Source of the DNA: Amycolatopsis mediterranei
GTDB taxonomy: Bacteria; Actinomycetota; Actinomycetes; Mycobacteriales; Pseudonocardiaceae
Reading direction: 5' to 3'
Length of the DNA stretch: 64,000 nucleotides
Assembly: GCF_026017845.1 (NCBI RefSeq)
Contig: NZ_CP100416.1
Coordinates: 9,298,334-9,362,333 of the forward strand
The notes below the pieces were generated by a model. The model saw only the letters and a list, made by a program, of their open reading frames with translations. It was not told where the DNA came from and searched no databases. This document shows, piece by piece, positions 23,560-33,500 of this stretch (position 1 is the first letter of the stretch; each line of letters opens with the position of its first letter). The position numbers and the translations under genes were made by a program.

Positions 23560-24309
23560 GTGCATGATGCCATCTCGGCGCAGTGGGAACGCCTGCGCAG
23601 CCGGCCGGACGTCGTCGTCTTGGAGGGCTTCCACGCCATCAAACACGCCCTCCGGTTCGGTGGCGCCGTCGATGCCGTCGTGACCACCGATACAGCCGCG
23701 CTCAGGAAGCTGGCCCAAGAGCTCGCGCCGGACGTCGAGGACGCCATCACCGCACACGCGCAAACCGTGAGCGCGGCCGAAATCGCGCAGCTTCTCGGGC
23801 GCGTTCACCAAACCGAAGTGGCCGCTCTTGCCCGCAGGCCTGCCTGGCCGGAATCGGCTCGGTCCGCGGACCGGGCCAGCCCGGCGGTTCTTTTGGAAAA
23901 CCCCCGGAATCTCGGCAACATCGGGGCGGTGATCCGCGTCGCCGCCGGGCTCGGATTGTCCTCGGTGTACTCGACCGGCACGGTCGATCCCTGGCACCCG
24001 ACGGTGATCCGCGGAAGTGCCGGCCTGCACTATGCATTACCCGTTCGCCGGCTGGCCGGCATCCACGAGGCCGAGGGGCCGATCTATTCTCTCGACCCAG
24101 CGGGGATCGATCTCCGCGAAGCGGTCATTCCGCAGGATGCCTTGCTGGCCTTCGGATCCGAACGCAGTGGCATTTCCCCCGAACTCCGCCGCCACTCCGA
24201 CGTATTGCTCTCGATTCCCATGCGTGCGGAGGTATCGAGCTACAACTTGACGACTTCGGTCGCCATGGCGGCGTACCACTGGGTACTCAGCTCCCGCCAT
24301 CAGCTCTGA
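23560..24309 (+). CDS. SpoU/TrmH-family RNA methyltransferase
   Basis: SPOUT-fold S-adenosylmethionine-dependent RNA methyltransferase of 249 residues, likely methylating 2'-O-ribose in tRNA or rRNA. The three motifs are clear: NPRNLGNIGAVIRVAAG, LLAFGSERSGIS and IPMRAEVSSYNLTTSVAMAA; the knotted C-terminal half is complete. The N-terminal half (VVVLEGFHAIKHALRFG) is the usual substrate-binding domain. I chose the GTG at 23560, preceded by AGGTAGG. The gene has an in-frame TTA leucine codon at 24037-24039, rare in such genomes. Confidence 0.88.
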   Translation: MHDAISAQWERLRSRPDVVVLEGFHAIKHALRFGGAVDAVVTTDTAALRKLAQELAPDVEDAITAHAQTVSAAEIAQLLGRVHQTEVAALARRPAWPESARSADRASPAVLLENPRNLGNIGAVIRVAAGLGLSSVYSTGTVDPWHPTVIRGSAGLHYALPVRRLAGIHEAEGPIYSLDPAGIDLREAVIPQDALLAFGSERSGISPELRRHSDVLLSIPMRAEVSSYNLTTSVAMAAYHWVLSSRHQL

Positions 24310-24463
24310 CGGATCTGCAGCAAGCTCCCGCCGCGCGCCCGGTCGGCCGGCGCTCACCGGCGCGCGGGTTCGGTTACTCCGCTTCAGTGGAAGTAACACC
24401 GTGCCGCCATTTCGCGACTCTCCGCCCGTAAAGTGGTCGACGGCCGTTCAATGGGGGGTGCAG

Positions 24464-25243
24464 GTGAATCTTTCGAGCGCCGGAAGACGAGCCGGGTTGC
24501 TCTGCCTGTTGATCTTTTTTCTCGGCCTCTGCGTGCCCGCGCTCGCCCACGCCGAAGATGACGCCGCCACCGTCTTCTGCCTTTCGCCGGCGCAGCGTGC
24601 CGCGGTGGTCGATGCCGGTGTGTCGCTCGGGCGGGCGCACGCCGACCCGACCGGGATGTTCGTCCTCGACGGGACGCGCACGCTCGCCCCGCGGGAGTGG
24701 CGGGTCGCGCAGCCCGCTGCCTTCGAGGCTTCCTGCGAGGCCCTCTACTCCTCCACGCACCAAGTGGCGGCCGGCTCGTTCACCACGCTTCTTCCCGTCT
24801 TGACCGCGATCGTCGGCGCCGCGCTCGCTTTCTTCGCGACCTCGTGGCGCGACCGCGTCGCCCGGGGGCGGGTTCAGGCGGAAGCCCTGCGCTCGGCCCA
24901 CGCAGAGTTCCACGACGCCGCGGGTCAGTACCTGCGCGACACCTCCTCCGAACACCCGGACGGCCCACTCGGCGAGTCGCGGCGGAAGCTCCTCGCGCGG
25001 CTCGCCGAAGTGCGCGCCGGGCACCGCTCCTGGTCCGTCGTCCCGGCGCTGCGGGCACAGCTGACGACCGGTGACTTCGGTGCTCCCTTGACCGAAGACT
25101 GGGACGAACAGTCGGACGTCACCCGAACCCGGCGGCGCACCCTGCTCAAGGACCTCGACGCGCAACGGGACGACGTGCTCCGCGTGACCATCGCCCTGGA
25201 AAGACCGCTTCGGGCCCGCTGGACCCTCCGGAGTGCACGATGA
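24464..25243 (+). CDS. Signal-peptide membrane protein of unknown function (first gene of ATPase cassette)
   Basis: 259 residues from a GTG preceded by a run of G. There is an N-terminal hydrophobic stretch ending ALAHA (signal peptide or first helix), a region with two Cys (FCLSPAQR and FEASCEAL), one clear transmembrane helix (LLPVLTAIVGAALAFFATSW, about residues 108-127), and a charged cytoplasmic tail of about 130 residues with Arg-rich helices. I recognise no family. Its stop overlaps the next start (ATGA), so it is translationally coupled to the two ATPase genes and probably forms their membrane part. Confidence 0.75.
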   Translation: MNLSSAGRRAGLLCLLIFFLGLCVPALAHAEDDAATVFCLSPAQRAAVVDAGVSLGRAHADPTGMFVLDGTRTLAPREWRVAQPAAFEASCEALYSSTHQVAAGSFTTLLPVLTAIVGAALAFFATSWRDRVARGRVQAEALRSAHAEFHDAAGQYLRDTSSEHPDGPLGESRRKLLARLAEVRAGHRSWSVVPALRAQLTTGDFGAPLTEDWDEQSDVTRTRRRTLLKDLDAQRDDVLRVTIALERPLRARWTLRSAR

Positions 25244-26184
25244 CCGACTCGGCCGCGTTGAACCCGTTCGCGGTGGACAAGCTGAACGGCCCGACCCAGC
25301 CGCTCTGCCCGTGGCGGCACCCGGAGCACTGGAACTGGTACGTCGATATCGATCACACCGAAGAGGCGTACGAGGAATTCACGCGGCAGGCGAAGACCCT
25401 CGGTGCGCCGGACGAGGAAGAAGGCAAGCTCCTGCTGGTGACCGGCGACACCGGCTGCGGGAAGACCGCCGTCGCGAACCGCTGCCTGGCCTGGCTGAAG
25501 GAATCAGCGAAGGACCGGGGGCTCACCGTCGAAATCGTGGACGCACGCTCGGCTCTGCTCGGCGAGGTCCTGCCGGTGACCAACCGCTTGACCGCCGTTT
25601 GCGATTACGTGGTGGGTCAGCTCGAGCGGAAGAATTTCCTCAACCGCGCCGAACTGAACCGGCTCGTCGAGAGCCGCACCTCCCCGGCCCGGGTCTACCC
25701 CCACCTCGGCCCCGGCCTGATCAAGGGACTCGTCCTGGTCATCCTGCTGCCGTCGACGGAGGTACCCGAGGAGGTGGTCCGCTACGGCGGCTGGGTACCC
25801 GAGCGGACACTCTTCGTGATGGAATCGGCCCACTTCGAAGACAACCACCTGAAAGTGATCAACAATCGCCTGAAAGACTACGGCCGCCTGATCCACGTGC
25901 ACGTCGGCAAGCTGAAGAACGGCGATTTCACGCGCTTTGCCAACGATCGGCTCACGCGTCGCGCACAGACTGGAGAGTACCCTCGAATGAGTGAGAAAAC
26001 CCTGCAGTCGCTCGAGGGAGGGTCACGTTCCGTGTCGCAAATGCAGATCTTGCTGCACGGAACCTACGAGTTCCTGAAAGCCGACCCACTAGAGTACGGC
26101 CGCACGATGCTGGTGACCCAGGAGCACATCAGCGAATTCCAGAAGAGAGAAGCCCGGCGAGACTCGCCGGACGGCCGGGGGTGA
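25240..26184 (+). CDS. Small P-loop ATPase of the cassette
   Basis: 314 residues. Walker A is LLVTGDTGCGKTAVANR (about 64-80). A candidate Walker B is degenerate (TLFVMESAHFED), with Glu but no preceding Asp. The N-terminus carries an HPEHWNWYVDIDHTEEAY segment, similar in position to regions before AAA modules in conflict-type ATPases. It overlaps its neighbours by four bases on each side. Its role is unknown; a partnership with the following larger ATPase is inferred from coupling. Confidence 0.75.
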   Translation: MTDSAALNPFAVDKLNGPTQPLCPWRHPEHWNWYVDIDHTEEAYEEFTRQAKTLGAPDEEEGKLLLVTGDTGCGKTAVANRCLAWLKESAKDRGLTVEIVDARSALLGEVLPVTNRLTAVCDYVVGQLERKNFLNRAELNRLVESRTSPARVYPHLGPGLIKGLVLVILLPSTEVPEEVVRYGGWVPERTLFVMESAHFEDNHLKVINNRLKDYGRLIHVHVGKLKNGDFTRFANDRLTRRAQTGEYPRMSEKTLQSLEGGSRSVSQMQILLHGTYEFLKADPLEYGRTMLVTQEHISEFQKREARRDSPDGRG

Positions 26185-28463
26185 ACGCGGTGACCGAAGG
26201 CGTGGACGAAGTGCCGTCACTCGACAATCCGTACTCGCCGATGGCCGTGGCCCAGGTCACCGAGTTCTACACCTCGGACAGCGAGTACCCCACGATCGCG
26301 ACGGACGCCGTGCGCAAGGCCCTCGCCCACCTGTCCGCCTGCCTGAGCACCGGCTCGGTGAGCAGCCGCGACGGCAAGGGCACCGCCCTCGCCGTCATCG
26401 GCGACTACGGCACCGGCAAATCCCACCTCGCCCTGCGGCTGGTCCAGGAAGCCGGGGTCCTGCTCGGCGACCACCACCAGGCGATGTACCTCGAGGCCAC
26501 CGCCAGCACCTTCGTCGACCTGTACCGGAGGTTCGCCCAGCGGCTCGACCGGGACTTCGTCCGGACCAGGGTGAGCGATTTCTACATCGACGTCGTCACG
26601 TCCTCGCTGCAGGACACCGGGCTCAGCGGGACGGTCCTGGAATGGCTGCAGAACCGCGAGCTGAACCCCCAGCAGGTGGTGGAGCGGCTGGGCCTGATGG
26701 AGAGTTCCCTGCTCCGCCGGGTGCACGAAGACCTGGCCAAGGTCACCAGGGACGAAGCCTTCGGCACCGCGCTGACCCTGCTGCTGCGCAGCGGGTTCGA
26801 AGACGCGGTGTGGGACTGGTTCAGCGGCGCGGCGCCGGCCGAGGTGCTCCGGGAACGCGGGATCGTCGCCGCGATCGACACCGAGGCCACGGCGCTGGCC
26901 GCGATGGGCGTGTTCGCGCTCCTGTTCGGCAGTCACCACGGCCGGTTCGTGCTGGTGCTCGACGAGATGGACAAGATCTTCACCGCCCGGCGCCGGGAGG
27001 ACCAGAACGTCCAAGCCGCGTTCCAGAACCTGCTGGAGATCTTTTCCAGGGCGGGCGCCTGCCTCGTGCTCGTGGGACTGCCGGATTTCCTCCGCGTGCT
27101 CCACGCGCGGGTGCGCGAGCGGATCCCGCACACCGTCGAACTCCACCCGCTGGAGGCGGACGAGGTCCGGCAGTTCATCGAGCTGGCGCAGAACGGCAGG
27201 CTCGCACCGTTCACGGCGCAGTCGCCGCGCTCTGTGCGTGACCTGTCGGGAGGCAAGGCCCGCGACGTGATCCGGCTGTTGCGGGCCGCCTACGCCCTGT
27301 GGGCGGACGCGGCCCGGATGAGCGGGGTCCGGACGGCTCCGGTTTCCGAGACGATGATCCGTGACGCCGCGCACCACCAGTTCGGGTCCCGGCCGGGTGA
27401 CGACGTCGAGGCCACCGTGATCGGCGTGCTCAAGGCCCACGGGTGGCAGTTCCGCCTCCGGCACCGGCTCGGGCCGCCGGGCAGCGACCCGGTCGACTTC
27501 TGGGTCACCTTTCCCGGCCGGGCCGGCGGGTGCGCGATCCTGGTGACGCGCTCGATCCTCGACGACGGCGACGTCAAGACGCTGAACCGCAAGCTCGCCG
27601 ACCTCGACGACCTGGACGACCCGGTCGAAGCACTGGTCGTGATCAACGGGGTGCTGAACGACGCCGTCGCGGACCGGGTCCGGACGGCGTTGACCGGTGA
27701 GCTGCTGCGTTCCGGCGACCCGACGTTCCCGCACCGGCTGTCGACGCTCCTGGAGATCGTCAACGACCGCCTCGAGGCGCTCACCGGCGATTCTTCGTCG
27801 GCACTGGAGATCCGGTTCACCCAGCTGAGCAGGCAGCAGGCCAATCTCCACGGGCTGCTCGAGCAGCTGAGCGAGCAGCTGGACGACGCGGCCGCCGCGT
27901 CCACCCGGGGATTCGCCACCGTGCTGCAGGACCTGACCGCGTTGGGCCAGACCGGCCCGGACGCCGCGCCCCGGCTGCCCGACCACGTCGGCGAGATCTT
28001 CACCGACGCCACCGGCACGCTGGAGGCCCTGCTCCAGCTCGATCCCATCCTGACCGGGGCCTTCGGCGCCACCGGACGGCAGTCGATCGACGACTTCCGC
28101 GCCTTGACCCGGGCCGGCGAGTTCTTCCCCGCGGCGGGCACCGCGCTCGTCCTCCGCCGGATCATCGACGGTTTCCGCAGCGCGATCGAGACCTGGTACG
28201 GCCGGGTGGAGACGGATCCCCCCGCTTCCCCGGACCGGGCTTCGGCGGAGTCCCGGGCCCAGCTGGACCGGTTGTGCCGGGCCTACGACGAGGTCTGCAA
28301 CCAGGTACCCGCGTTCCGGCTCGGCCCGCTCACGAGCGTGGCGGTGCGCGGCCGGGCGGCCGGTAGCCGCGAAAGCTCGCTGAACTACGTGCAGGACGTG
28401 GTCGAGAACCTCAGCCCGCGTGTTCGGCGTGCGGTACTTCGTTCGAGCGCTCCGCACGCGTAG
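26181..28463 (+). CDS. Large AAA-type ATPase of the cassette
   Basis: 760 residues. An N-terminal ATPase has VIGDYGTGKSHLALRL (Walker A, about 74-84) and FVLVLDEMDKIF (Walker B), with ORC/STAND-like features (LVLVGLPDFLRVLHARV, SGGKARDVIRLLRAAYAL). A middle domain (about 415-510, GWQFRLRHRL...DPVDFWVTFP...CAILVTRS) has a beta-rich pattern that could be a degenerate nuclease-like fold, but catalytic residues are not clear. The rest is helical, with a coiled-coil-like segment. The GTG start overlaps the previous stop. Its end overlaps the convergent antiporter gene by 53 bp. Confidence 0.75.
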   Translation: MNAVTEGVDEVPSLDNPYSPMAVAQVTEFYTSDSEYPTIATDAVRKALAHLSACLSTGSVSSRDGKGTALAVIGDYGTGKSHLALRLVQEAGVLLGDHHQAMYLEATASTFVDLYRRFAQRLDRDFVRTRVSDFYIDVVTSSLQDTGLSGTVLEWLQNRELNPQQVVERLGLMESSLLRRVHEDLAKVTRDEAFGTALTLLLRSGFEDAVWDWFSGAAPAEVLRERGIVAAIDTEATALAAMGVFALLFGSHHGRFVLVLDEMDKIFTARRREDQNVQAAFQNLLEIFSRAGACLVLVGLPDFLRVLHARVRERIPHTVELHPLEADEVRQFIELAQNGRLAPFTAQSPRSVRDLSGGKARDVIRLLRAAYALWADAARMSGVRTAPVSETMIRDAAHHQFGSRPGDDVEATVIGVLKAHGWQFRLRHRLGPPGSDPVDFWVTFPGRAGGCAILVTRSILDDGDVKTLNRKLADLDDLDDPVEALVVINGVLNDAVADRVRTALTGELLRSGDPTFPHRLSTLLEIVNDRLEALTGDSSSALEIRFTQLSRQQANLHGLLEQLSEQLDDAAAASTRGFATVLQDLTALGQTGPDAAPRLPDHVGEIFTDATGTLEALLQLDPILTGAFGATGRQSIDDFRALTRAGEFFPAAGTALVLRRIIDGFRSAIETWYGRVETDPPASPDRASAESRAQLDRLCRAYDEVCNQVPAFRLGPLTSVAVRGRAAGSRESSLNYVQDVVENLSPRVRRAVLRSSAPHA

Positions 28464-29565
28464 CACAAATCCGGGGGAACCGGTGCCGCCGGTCCCACAC
28501 CCCGTTCGCGGCCGCGTGCCACAGGTTCACGACCAGGATCGCCGGTCCCACGGTGGCCACCGCGACCGGGACGACGGGCTCCAGGACGAGGGCCAGCACC
28601 AGCGCCGTCAGCCCGTTCTGCTGGCCCAGCGCCAGCTTCGCGCGGTCGGCGCGCCACGCCCGAGGTGCGGTGAGCAGCAACGCGACGACGACCTGCGCAC
28701 CATAAGCCGCCGTGCCGAGCACGATTCCCGGGACGATCCGGACCCCGCCGGCGAGGACGAGCCCGACCGCGAAGGCCGCCAGCACCAGGCACGCCGTGAC
28801 GGCTCTGTCGAGCACGGCGCCGAAATCGGGGCGCAGGAAGAGCCCGGTGACGGCGAGCCCCAGCAACAGCGACCAATGCACCGCGGCCGTCCCGCACGCC
28901 AGGAGGAGGACCACTTCCAGCCCCGCGCGGACCCGCCGGCCGGCTGCGGAAGCCGGGTTCCGGCTCCGGACGGCCACCCGGACGAGCCACACCGCCACGA
29001 CGAGAGCGGCGTTCGCCAGGAAGTTCACCCCGGCCGCGGCGAGGCCGGACGGCAGGACCGCCGGACCCGCACCGGCGCTCGGCACGATCGCGGCCGTGAG
29101 GTAGGCGGTGAGCAGCACCGTGACCGGGTCGTCGAACGCCGCCCACGCCGCCAGCAAGGCCTTGCCCTGCTCCGACATCCGCGACTTCGCCCGCATCGCG
29201 GCCACGGAAAGCGGGTCGATCTGCGCCATGGCGATGGCCAGCAGGAGGACGTACGGTTCGCGGTAGAACGCGAACATCACCGCGGAGATCAACGCCGCTT
29301 TGACGAACACCCCGATCGTGACGGCGACGAGCACCGTTTTCCAGCGGTTCCGGAATTCCGCCACGTCGATGCCGTGCGTGCTCGCGTAGAGCCCGATCGC
29401 CAGCAGCACCGTGACCGCCACGGGATAGCCGCGCGAGTGCGCGACGTCCAGACCGGAGCCCGCGGCCACCACGACGCCCAGCGCCAGCGCGGGCAGCAGA
29501 GCCAGCACGCGGGCCGGCACCGCGAGGGAGGTCCACCCGCCGGGGGATCCACCGGAACGTTTCAT
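28411..29565 (-). CDS. Cation/proton antiporter (CPA-type)
   Basis: 384 residues, about 11-12 membrane helices. Antiporter-type motifs are AMAQIDPLSVAAMRAKSRMS and AAFDDPVTVLLTAYL, where the paired Asp residues match the ion-binding site of Na+/H+ exchangers. No regulatory C-terminal domain is present. The ATG overlaps the stop of the upstream 334-residue protein (TGATG), so both are in the operon starting at the FxsA-like peptide. Whether it serves that pathway or only shares a transcript is unknown. Confidence 0.82.
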   Translation of the reverse strand: MKRSGGSPGGWTSLAVPARVLALLPALALGVVVAAGSGLDVAHSRGYPVAVTVLLAIGLYASTHGIDVAEFRNRWKTVLVAVTIGVFVKAALISAVMFAFYREPYVLLLAIAMAQIDPLSVAAMRAKSRMSEQGKALLAAWAAFDDPVTVLLTAYLTAAIVPSAGAGPAVLPSGLAAAGVNFLANAALVVAVWLVRVAVRSRNPASAAGRRVRAGLEVVLLLACGTAAVHWSLLLGLAVTGLFLRPDFGAVLDRAVTACLVLAAFAVGLVLAGGVRIVPGIVLGTAAYGAQVVVALLLTAPRAWRADRAKLALGQQNGLTALVLALVLEPVVPVAVATVGPAILVVNLWHAAANGVWDRRHRFPRICATRAERSNEVPHAEHAG

Positions 29566-30569
29566 CAGCCGCGCGGCCCCGCCGCGACCGGATCGAAACT
29601 GCGGGCCAGTTCGGCCATCCGGTCGTCGGCGGTGCTGACCTCGTCCTGGTCCAGCGTGACGCCCATGAGGTACCGGCAGGAACCGAGCCGGTAGTAGTAG
29701 ACCGCGCCCTGCTCCACGTCGAGCACGAGCCGGTGCAGCAGGCCACCGACGACGTCCGCGGCGGTCCGGTTGATCCGCGCCGCCACATCGCCGAGTTCCC
29801 GGCTGAGCCGGTGGTAGAACGCCCGGCGCGCGGAAACGGTGATCTGCTGGAAGTACGGCGAAAGCACGGGATCGGCCAGCCGGTCGAAGGTCAGCACCGG
29901 TTCGCTGTTCGCGCAGAACGCGAGGAACTGCAGGTCTCGCGGGCGGACGTACCGCCGCAGCGAGTCCCGGGCGAAGGCGAGCTCTCCCTCCGGCAGCTTG
30001 TCCGCGCCGCGGTGCCGGATCTCGGTCACCGTCTCGTCCCCTTCGCCGTCGGCGACGAGCCGGCCGGTACGCCCGGCCGTCTCCCAGCCGCCCGGGTTCG
30101 CCGAGGGCAGGTGCGCGATCGCCCGCAGCCGGGTGGCCAGCGCGGCCACGCTCTGGTCCGCCGAGCGGATCGCGGCCCGCTCGGTGAGCGTCGTCCGCTC
30201 CTCCTCGTCCGCTCCGGGCGTCAGGACGAGGCCGAACAGGTGCGCGTCGGGCACCACGGCGTCGCAGAACGCGGCACCGCTCCCGCCGTGCAGGACGACC
30301 CGGATCAACCCGCCCGTGCGCGCTTCCGCGAGGGTGCGGTCGAGGCGGCTGACCAGGTGGCAGAACTGCCGCCCCAGCAGCCGGACCCGGTCTCGGCGAG
30401 CGCGCTCCTCCTGGTCCCCGATGCGGTCGACGCCGAAGTCGTACACGCCCCGCCGGTAGTAGGCGAGGAAGCTCAACGCCGGCTCCGCCTCCGCGGCCGC
30501 CGTCACCGCCGCTCGTTCGCCGTCGAACTCGGAGCCGACGTGGTCGGCGTGGTTCTCGTGGACAGCCAC
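29565..30569 (-). CDS. Unrecognised protein in the FxSxx operon
   Basis: 334 residues, soluble, no signal peptide or membrane helix. Visible landmarks are an N-terminal acidic region, LSFLAYYRRGVYDFGVDRIG, a Val/Leu-rich beta segment with LIRVVLHGGSGAAFCDAVV, and a C-terminal VYYYRLGSCRYLMGVTLDQDEV. I cannot place it in a family. It lies 21 bp downstream of the TPR protein gene and overlaps the antiporter gene by one base, so it is cotranscribed with both. Confidence 0.7.
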   Translation of the reverse strand: MAVHENHADHVGSEFDGERAAVTAAAEAEPALSFLAYYRRGVYDFGVDRIGDQEERARRDRVRLLGRQFCHLVSRLDRTLAEARTGGLIRVVLHGGSGAAFCDAVVPDAHLFGLVLTPGADEEERTTLTERAAIRSADQSVAALATRLRAIAHLPSANPGGWETAGRTGRLVADGEGDETVTEIRHRGADKLPEGELAFARDSLRRYVRPRDLQFLAFCANSEPVLTFDRLADPVLSPYFQQITVSARRAFYHRLSRELGDVAARINRTAADVVGGLLHRLVLDVEQGAVYYYRLGSCRYLMGVTLDQDEVSTADDRMAELARSFDPVAAGPRG

Positions 30570-30590
30570 CGATTCTCCTCGGGCCGGGAT

Positions 30591-33500
30591 TCAGATGTGC
30601 GGGATGTCGACGTCGTGCACGCGCCAGCAGCGCACTTGCCCGGCCGCGGCCAGCTCCTCGTCGTGCGCGGCGACCGCGGTGAGCGGATGGTCTTCTCCCA
30701 GGTGCTCGAGGCAGGCCAGGCGCACCTCGGTGATGCGCCGGGCAGCCTCTTCTCCCTGTCCGCAGGCGGCGAGGGCCCACGCCCGGACGACCGCGGCCGC
30801 CAGCGACCACGGGTGCGCCGCCTGGAGCCGGGACACCAGGACTTCGAGCGCCGCGGTCACCTCGCCGCGCCCGCGGTCGAGCTCTCCCGCGGCGAGCAGT
30901 GCCGCCCCCAGGGTCAGCCGGGCGAGCGCGGTGAACGGGTGCTGCTCGGCGTAGCGCGCCTTGGTCAGTAGACCGTGCAGGGCGACCTCGGCGAGTTCCA
31001 CGGCACCGGTGAGATCGGTGCCCGTCGCCCGCAGCGTGGCCGAGTGGCTCAGCGCGCAGCCTATGGTGGCGGGGTGGTCGTCACCGAGCAGCGTCCGGTA
31101 CCCCGTGTAGGCCTCCTCCATCTGGCTGCAAGCGTCTTCGGCGTGCCCCGGGGTGCCGGCTCCCGGCCCGGTGCGCTCCGCGATGGCGAGCTGCCGCAGG
31201 GCGATGAGCTCGACGACGTTCAGCTTCGGTTCGAGGTCCGACAATCGCCCCCGCGCTTCCCGGAGGGCGTGGACCGCGTCCCGGTGCCTGCCCAGTTCCC
31301 GCCGGTAGGCACCGACCCGCACGAGCGCGGCCCACACCTCGAGGCTGTTGCCGTACAAGCGCTTCCGGCGTTCGAACAGGTCGGTGGCCACCGCGTGGGC
31401 CCGCCTCAGGTCTCCGTTGAGGAACAGCGATCCGGCCGCGTTGCTCGCCGCCATCTGCGTCTCGGGGTGGTCGTCGCCGAGCGCCTCCCGCAAGCCGTCC
31501 CAGGTGCTGAGGTCTTCGACGAGGCCTTCCGCGAAATCGCCGAGGCTGCGCAGGTCACCGCCCCGGGCGCGCGCGGCGAAGAGGGTCTGCGGGTGCGTGA
31601 GCCCCCGTTGCCGGCGCAGGTTTCCGAGCACCGCGTCGTCCAGCTCGAGAGCCGTGGCGGAATCGCCCAGTGCCCGGTGGAGGTTGGCGACCTGGAGCGC
31701 CATCCGCATCCGCAGCGGATCGTCCTCGCCGAACCGTGCGGTCCACTGGCGGAGCACCCGCTCGGCGTGCGGCAGGGCCTCTCGCTGCACCTGCGGACCA
31801 CCGCTGCGGTAGTAGAACCGGACCTGGGCGACCAGCCAGCGCCGGACGGCTTCGTCCTCGCTCAGCACCGCGCCCGAGGGAAAAATGTGCTTGTGCAGCT
31901 CCAGGAAGCGCTCCGCGGCAAAGCGCTCGTCGACCTCCACCTCGCTCGGCGCGTAACGCACCAGTACCCGCAACGCTTCCGCCCGGTACCGGGCTTCCTC
32001 CTCCGCGCCGAGGCAGCGCCGGATGCCCTGCTGCACCACCCGGTGGACCTGCAGCGAACTGGGTTTCGCCCAGCTGACCCGGAACAGCCCCAGGCGTGAG
32101 CCCAGCCAGAGCATCCGGTCGATCTCCACGGCGTCCTGCCGGAGCAGGTTCGCGTCGGGGCCGGCGAGCTCGGCCAGCCGGTCGATCATCGCGGTCGATC
32201 GGATCAGGCCCAATCCGATGCCGTGCGGGGAGTAGCAGCAGCAGAGCCGGGCGAGCAGCGCCGTGCAGCGCCCCAGCGGGGATTCGTCCAGCGTCGCCAG
32301 GATGAGGCCGACGACCCGGGCGACCGTCGCATCCGAATCCTCGCCGGCCCGGTCGGCGGGACTGCCCAGCCGGTCCAGGAACCGGCGTGCCGCCCAGGCC
32401 GCGGCGGCCAGGACGCTCGAGCCCGCCCGCCGGTCGGCGTCACTCAGCTCGTTCAGCCACGCCCCCGCGAGATCGAGCGCGAGCGGCAGGTGCCGCACCG
32501 CTTCGGCGACTTCCTGGGCGTCGGCGAAGGTGAGTCCGTTGACGCGGGAATTCAGCAACCGCACGCTGTCGCGGCTCGAGAGTTCCGCGAGCTCGATCGC
32601 CGACGCCGGCGCGGCCACCCCGGTCACGATGACGTGTCCCTGCGGGCTTTCCGGCACGGTTCCCTCGAGCACCGTCCGGTCCTCGACGTTGTCGTAGATC
32701 AGGAGGAACCGCTGGAAGGCCGGATCGCGCAGCCGGTCCAGGGCGACGGTGTTGCCGTAGGTGCCCGAGGCGGGCCCGGCCAGGCGGTCCGCGAGGTCGG
32801 CGAGCGCGAGCAGCACCGACTGGCGGTCCGCGGCGGGGATCCACCACACGACGTCGTAGTCGCCGGCGAACCGGTGGGCGAACTCGAGCGCGAGCTCGGT
32901 CTTGCCGATCCCGGGCCGGCCGGTCAGCTCCTCCCGGCCCGCCCTCGCCACGGGCAACCGGTCCCGCAATCCTTCGACCTCGTCGTCGCGCCCGACGAAC
33001 ACCGGGCGCCGCGGCGGCAGGGACTGCAGCTCCCGCGCCCGCCCGGGGAGGTGACCGCCTTCGGCCGTCCTGCTCCCCGGCCGCTCGACGAAACCGAAGT
33101 GCCGCAGCATCCGCGTGACGAGCCACTGCCCGTCCTGCGCGAAATCCCCGGAAATCGTCACCGCGTCGGAGAACATGTCGCTGGTCCGGCCGGATCCGCC
33201 GGGCGCCAGGATCACCACGTCGACCCGCATCCCGGTTCGCCGGGCGCGCCCGACCTGCGCCACCACCTCGGGGGCCAGCCCGGCTTCGTCGAACGCCGCG
33301 GTGCCCACCAGGACGACACCGAGCCGGCCGCTCCCGGCCAACCACGGCTCCGCGTCGCGGAAGAACCGGGTGCTCGCGCCGGCGCGCCGGAGGTGGGCGT
33401 CGACCCAGTCGGCCCACGCGCGGTCGGGCGTGGCGTAGACGACGACCACGCGGTCTTCGGCGCCGCCGTCCGGTACGGCCAGCCCGAACGCCTTGCGGTA

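Noticed and set aside
20302..24309. Plus-strand open frame of 1335 codons
   Set aside because: Out of frame across the LAL regulator and low complexity there; only its last 249 codons, in frame with the SpoU methyltransferase, are real.
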